Part shown: piece after piece, positions 60,582 to 64,000 of the stretch | Layout: the number at the start of each line of letters is the position of its first letter | Position numbering within the stretch: the stretch's first letter is position 1 | Assembly (NCBI RefSeq): GCF_032062135.1 | Contig: NC_092861.1 | Span: forward strand, 117,561,365 to 117,625,364 | Length of the DNA: 64,000 nt | Direction: 5' to 3' | From: Pyxicephalus adspersus | Lineage: Eukaryota; Chordata; Amphibia; Anura; Pyxicephalidae | Notes under the pieces: model-generated | What the model was told of the DNA's origin: nothing | Seen by the model: the letters and a program-made list of their open reading frames with translations, nothing else | Databases searched by the model: none | Program-made: the position numbers and the translations under genes

Positions 60582-60925
60582 TTAAGCTATGTACACACAT
60601 AAAATTTTTGTCATTGGAAAGGACCTTTCACTATCCTTTCCAACGTCAAAAGACTGAAAGATGCATGAACGAGCGATGTACATACAGCACCGTTCTGCCC
60701 TATGGAGAAGGGAAGGGGGAGAACGAAACAGCGGCATCCCGCTGCGCTCTCTCCCCTTCACTTGCATTGCAGTCATTTAGTCTTTTGCCGTTCGTGGATC
60801 CACCAGAACAGATTCATGAACAATGTCTGACGGCCACACACTGTACACACTCCAGATTCTCCTCCAATATCAGTCCCAAGGCAAGAATAATACAAGAATC
60901 TTCTGACGTGCGTATGCAGCCTTAG
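60582..60925 (+). mobile_element. Hairpin MITE copy 9
   Basis: TTAA-GCTATGTACACACAT at the left and GTGCGTATGCAGCC-TTAG at the right. The TCATTGGAAAGGACC stem, the GTACATACAGCACCG block and the GATCCACCAGAACAG region follow in the order of copies 1 and 2. Moderately diverged. The ORFs 60569-60925 and 60582-60776 are spurious. Confidence 0.87.
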
Positions 60926-61775
60926 TGACATCTTGGTACACATTAAGAAATTTGGTCCATTGGGCCTGAACTGTTTACTTCATCTTTGCCTGGTGTACCT
61001 AGCCTAGGTATAGCCCAAAACTGAACAGGAAATTTAATTGGTTGAGTAAATTGATACAATTATTGAGGGCTTTACAGTGGGCACAAAGACATGGAAAAAA
61101 TTGTATATGCTTTGTGCATTGCTCTGCACACTATAAAGCAACATTTATCAATGATTGCTACAGAACAGCTTGTACTATGCTCCTCTATAATACATGCTGC
61201 TATCACTACCATACTTTCTACAGGCAGGAAAGTACCTTAAAAAAATTGTCCCTGCTGTGTTCCCACTGCAAAAAAAAGTGTCTGGAAATCCCCCTAATAC
61301 AGACAAATCAATATCAATACAAAGCTAGAAGACAAATGTTTCACATTCTACAAGGTGTCCGTCACCATGCATGTTTTCAGGGCCTGCAATATGCTTAGGG
61401 CTACGCAGGGTTGTAACGCTCTAGTTTCTAGGACATTTCACCACAATCTGGCAATCAACTAGAAAAGGTCAGAACAACACAGAAAATATTTAATTCTTTT
61501 ATTTGTTTGAAGCATAAAACTTAAAAAAATCAATCGAATCAAATCACTAGACAAATCACAGGGATCAAAAAAAGCGTATTCATTCTTAATTCTGGTGGGC
61601 AGTCACATTATTTTATATTCTGCAAATCTTACCTGCACCCCTGGAACCTGTCGGCTTATATGCTGTTACATTCAACACAACTAAATCTAGGAATAATCCG
61701 CAGGACCTGATGAAATATATATAATCTTTCTTGGAGAGATTCCTACCAACTGGGCAGCCTTTGAAATTCAACAAA

Positions 61776-62216
61776 TAAAGCTACGTACACACTTCCAATT
61801 ATTATCGTTGTTAAACGAACGACGAACGATCCTGCACGATATCTACGAACGATCGTATAGCACCGATCCTGCACATACAGATAACGACACGATCGTTCGT
61901 AGATATTGTACACACAATAGATACGATCGTTTGAGCGATACAGGGAGTGACGTGCACGACAGGAAGTGAACGAACGTTCGTTCGTCACGCATGCTCAGAC
62001 CATGGACGATCAACGAACGATCGTACACACGAACGATGGTCAACGATCGTCGTCCAATCCGATCCGCCGGTCCGGTCGTTCGTTTCCAACGACTTTCCTC
62101 GTTCGTCGGCGTCGTTGGTTACTTTTTTTACGAACGATTTTTGCCCAATCGATCGTTCGTCGTTCGTTCGTCGTTCATTTTGAACGATAAAAATTGGAAG
62201 TGTGTACGCAGCTTAA
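61776..62216. mobile_element. MITE with same ends but AACGATCG-rich core
   Basis: Ends TAAAGCTACGTACACACTTC and (reversed) TTAAGCTGCGTACACACTTC match the hairpin MITEs, but the core is unrelated. It is packed with AACGATCGT, CGAACGA and TCGTTCG in both orientations, making many short palindromes. The ORFs with repeated RSFV-like peptides are by-products. Confidence 0.85.
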
Positions 62217-62901
62217 AATGTGGGGTATGCTTGTTGGGAGATCATTTTCTCCTTTTCAATATTGGTATTCTTACTGCAATAACATTTCCAACAGAATTTT
62301 ATCCTTTGTAGATTAAGCAGAAAAATATTTGCTCCAATAGGCAGATCTAGGGCATATTTTATATGAAAAGCAACAAGGATATGATTTATTTTAGATTGAA
62401 CCATTAGTAATTAGTAGTTAAAATTATGTAAACTAAGAGTTTAATAACTAGCATTTGGAAAAATAATAATGTACACCATTAAAAACTAACCCTGACAGTA
62501 AATATGCATGAACATGATTAAAAAAGCTCTCCGTGCACCTAATACAGTATGCTAATGCTTTGTCCATAGCAATGGCTCACCAAGAAGCAAAGACAAAGAT
62601 GACAATTTTGTAAGACGTGCCTTCAGATTTAGGTCAGCAACAACATCAAACATAAATCCAGACAGGTTAGGAAAGTTAATATTTGATAGCTGATAGGAAA
62701 TAAGTTTGAATTTCAGTTCCCAACATATTATTGCCTCGGCTCTCCTATACCCTTATAGCTGCAGTGTGAGAGTAACAAAGCAATGTCCTGAATAATGCAA
62801 CCTCTACTGACTGCAACCCGCACCGCCTTTGAAGTATCCTCAAGGAACTTCAATACCAAAATCTCTCTACTCTATAACTATTTGATACTTTTTAATTATT
62901 T

Positions 62902-62916
62902 CCCCCCCCCCCCCCC
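62902..62916. repeat. C homopolymer, 15 nt
   Basis: A third long C run in the window. Its length is uncertain. Confidence 0.95.
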
Positions 62917-63139
62917 ATCATCAATAAAAGCCCTTCCCCTCCAACATGATGACTGCCACCACACATGACATGCATTGAAAGGTTGAAGCATAATATGTTG
63001 GTCTTGGGGTAAAGATGAGCTTTTAGGGAGCTGAAGGATAGCAATACTGGTGACTAGTTGTTTGTTTTCTGCCGGATGTTTTTTGTTTTATTGCTGTAAG
63101 GTAATCCTTCGACTCTGCTGCAGTGCACACAAAGCTTTT

Positions 63140-63290
63140 GACAATATTGTAAGCTCTTCTGTCCAGAGTCCTCTCCTCCTCCTGTCTCACTGTATCTGTC
63201 TGTCATTTGCACCCCCTATTTAATGTACAGTGCTGCATAATATGTTGGCGCTTTATAAATCATGTTTATTAATAATAATATTACATAATG
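63140..63290 (+). repeat. SINE-like repeat with GCGCTGC-type tail
   Basis: ATTGTAAGCTCTTCTGTCC, GTCCTCTCCTCCTCCTGTCT, GTCATTTGCACCCCCTATTT, then ACAGTGCTGCATAATATGTT and GGCGCTTTATAAAT with a TTAATAATAATA tail. Same block order as 7290-7410 in reverse. The tail is shared with 52187-52250 and, in decayed form, with the SINE at 30461. Confidence 0.8.
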
Positions 63291-64000
63291 TATATCACTG
63301 AATGCAAATATAAGAGCTTTCCACATGAAACAAAATGGTTCTAATGTAAAAAGACTTGTCCTGCTCACCCCTCTCTGCGCTATCTACAATTAGTATTGTA
63401 AGTGTGTTTATAAAATTTCCTGCATCCCACAGTTTAGCACATCCTGTATGACTTCTCATTGCTGTCGACAATTAGAAATATGCAGCCCTGGCGGCAGAAC
63501 TTCTGGGGAAAAAATGAGAGCATAAGAGAAAATCTGGTAAACACATCAGAAGTGGAGGCTCTGCTTTCATTTTATAGTCAGCTGGATGGACCTCATTCTA
63601 ATGAAACCAGTCTCTAATCATGGTAATAACTAATACAGTTATTTTTTCCAAATGTATTTATTATATTTTTTTAAATAAAATTTAAAAGCCCAGAAAAGTA
63701 ACTTTTATAAATATACATATAAAATCTCTACCAATGACTCTGAATTTTGTTTTGGGTGTCAGGTGAAGCGTCAAGCAAAGGCTAGAAGTTAATGCCTGGT
63801 ATAATAATGGTATTTAATAAAAAAACAAAATGTTGATGATGGTATATTTAGTCTAATTTGAAATATTAGGCATATATGTATGTATGTATATACAGTACGT
63901 TATAATTGTGTCCTCAACAGCACATTGACCTTCAGATCCTAAAAGTGCAAACTGGACGTGTTGCATTACATTTTGTATTTCAGCACCAATTTCATGGCAT

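Larger units (their letters stand above)
58404..64000 (-). other. RIN2: 5' intron of RIN2 (partial), no upstream exon seen
   Basis: Minus-strand intron upstream of the first in-window exon. I looked for the conserved N-terminal RIN2 segment (a GSFFKLIDTIASEI-like stretch) and did not find it. It contains hairpin MITEs at 60582-60925 and 61776-62216, a SINE-type 3' tail near 63228-63290, and a 15 nt C tract. The rest is AT-rich with nothing I can assign, including a moderately GC-rich patch around 58920-59290. Confidence 0.7.

Noticed and set aside
61947..62311. Arg/Ser-rich ORFs on both strands
   Set aside because: Produced by dense AACGATCG-type motifs in a MITE core.

Overview
This is vertebrate nuclear DNA: AT-rich, intron-dominated and full of DNA-transposon relics. 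It most likely comes from a frog. That is inferred from an amphibian-like RIN2 protein and from repeat families I remember from ranid frogs, and no search was run. The one gene I recognise is RIN2 (Ras and Rab interactor 2, a Rab5-family guanine nucleotide exchange factor) on the minus strand. Nine coding exons (58403 down to 18188) join with GT-AG introns and unbroken phase into 2,493 nt, 830 residues plus stop. The N-terminal coding exon(s), 5' UTR and promoter were not found and probably lie beyond position 64000.

Layout along the plus axis. 1-18187 is the 3' flank of RIN2, starting with its 3' UTR. It has no confident gene, but it holds hAT relics, a nested MITE, hairpin-type MITEs, a small CpG-rich patch (6590-6790) and one orphan exon-like stretch (1774-1878). 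18188-23177 holds the last four coding exons (VPS9 and Ras-association domains). 23178-32489 is a 9.3 kb intron with a tRNA-type SINE. 32490-33584 is the large proline-rich exon. 33585-58216 holds introns and the SH2-encoding exons, with a hAT element that has a perfect 8 bp target duplication, an internally deleted Tc1 transposon, a Tigger-like MITE, two hairpin MITEs, a mariner-like element interrupted by a 615 nt run of N, and a 1.2 kb composite TTAA-flanked element. 58217-58403 is the first coding exon present. 58404-64000 is intron with three more repeats.

The exon order gives the usual RIN layout: SH2, proline-rich region, RIN-homology region, VPS9 exchange domain, Ras-association domain. 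Every other feature is mobile-element debris. The most unusual material is the family of MITEs built from four successive perfect or near-perfect hairpins, a second element with the same ends but a core dense in AACGATCG-type motifs, and the composite element at 55727-56907. I found no multi-gene system, CRISPR array, rRNA or functional tRNA gene.
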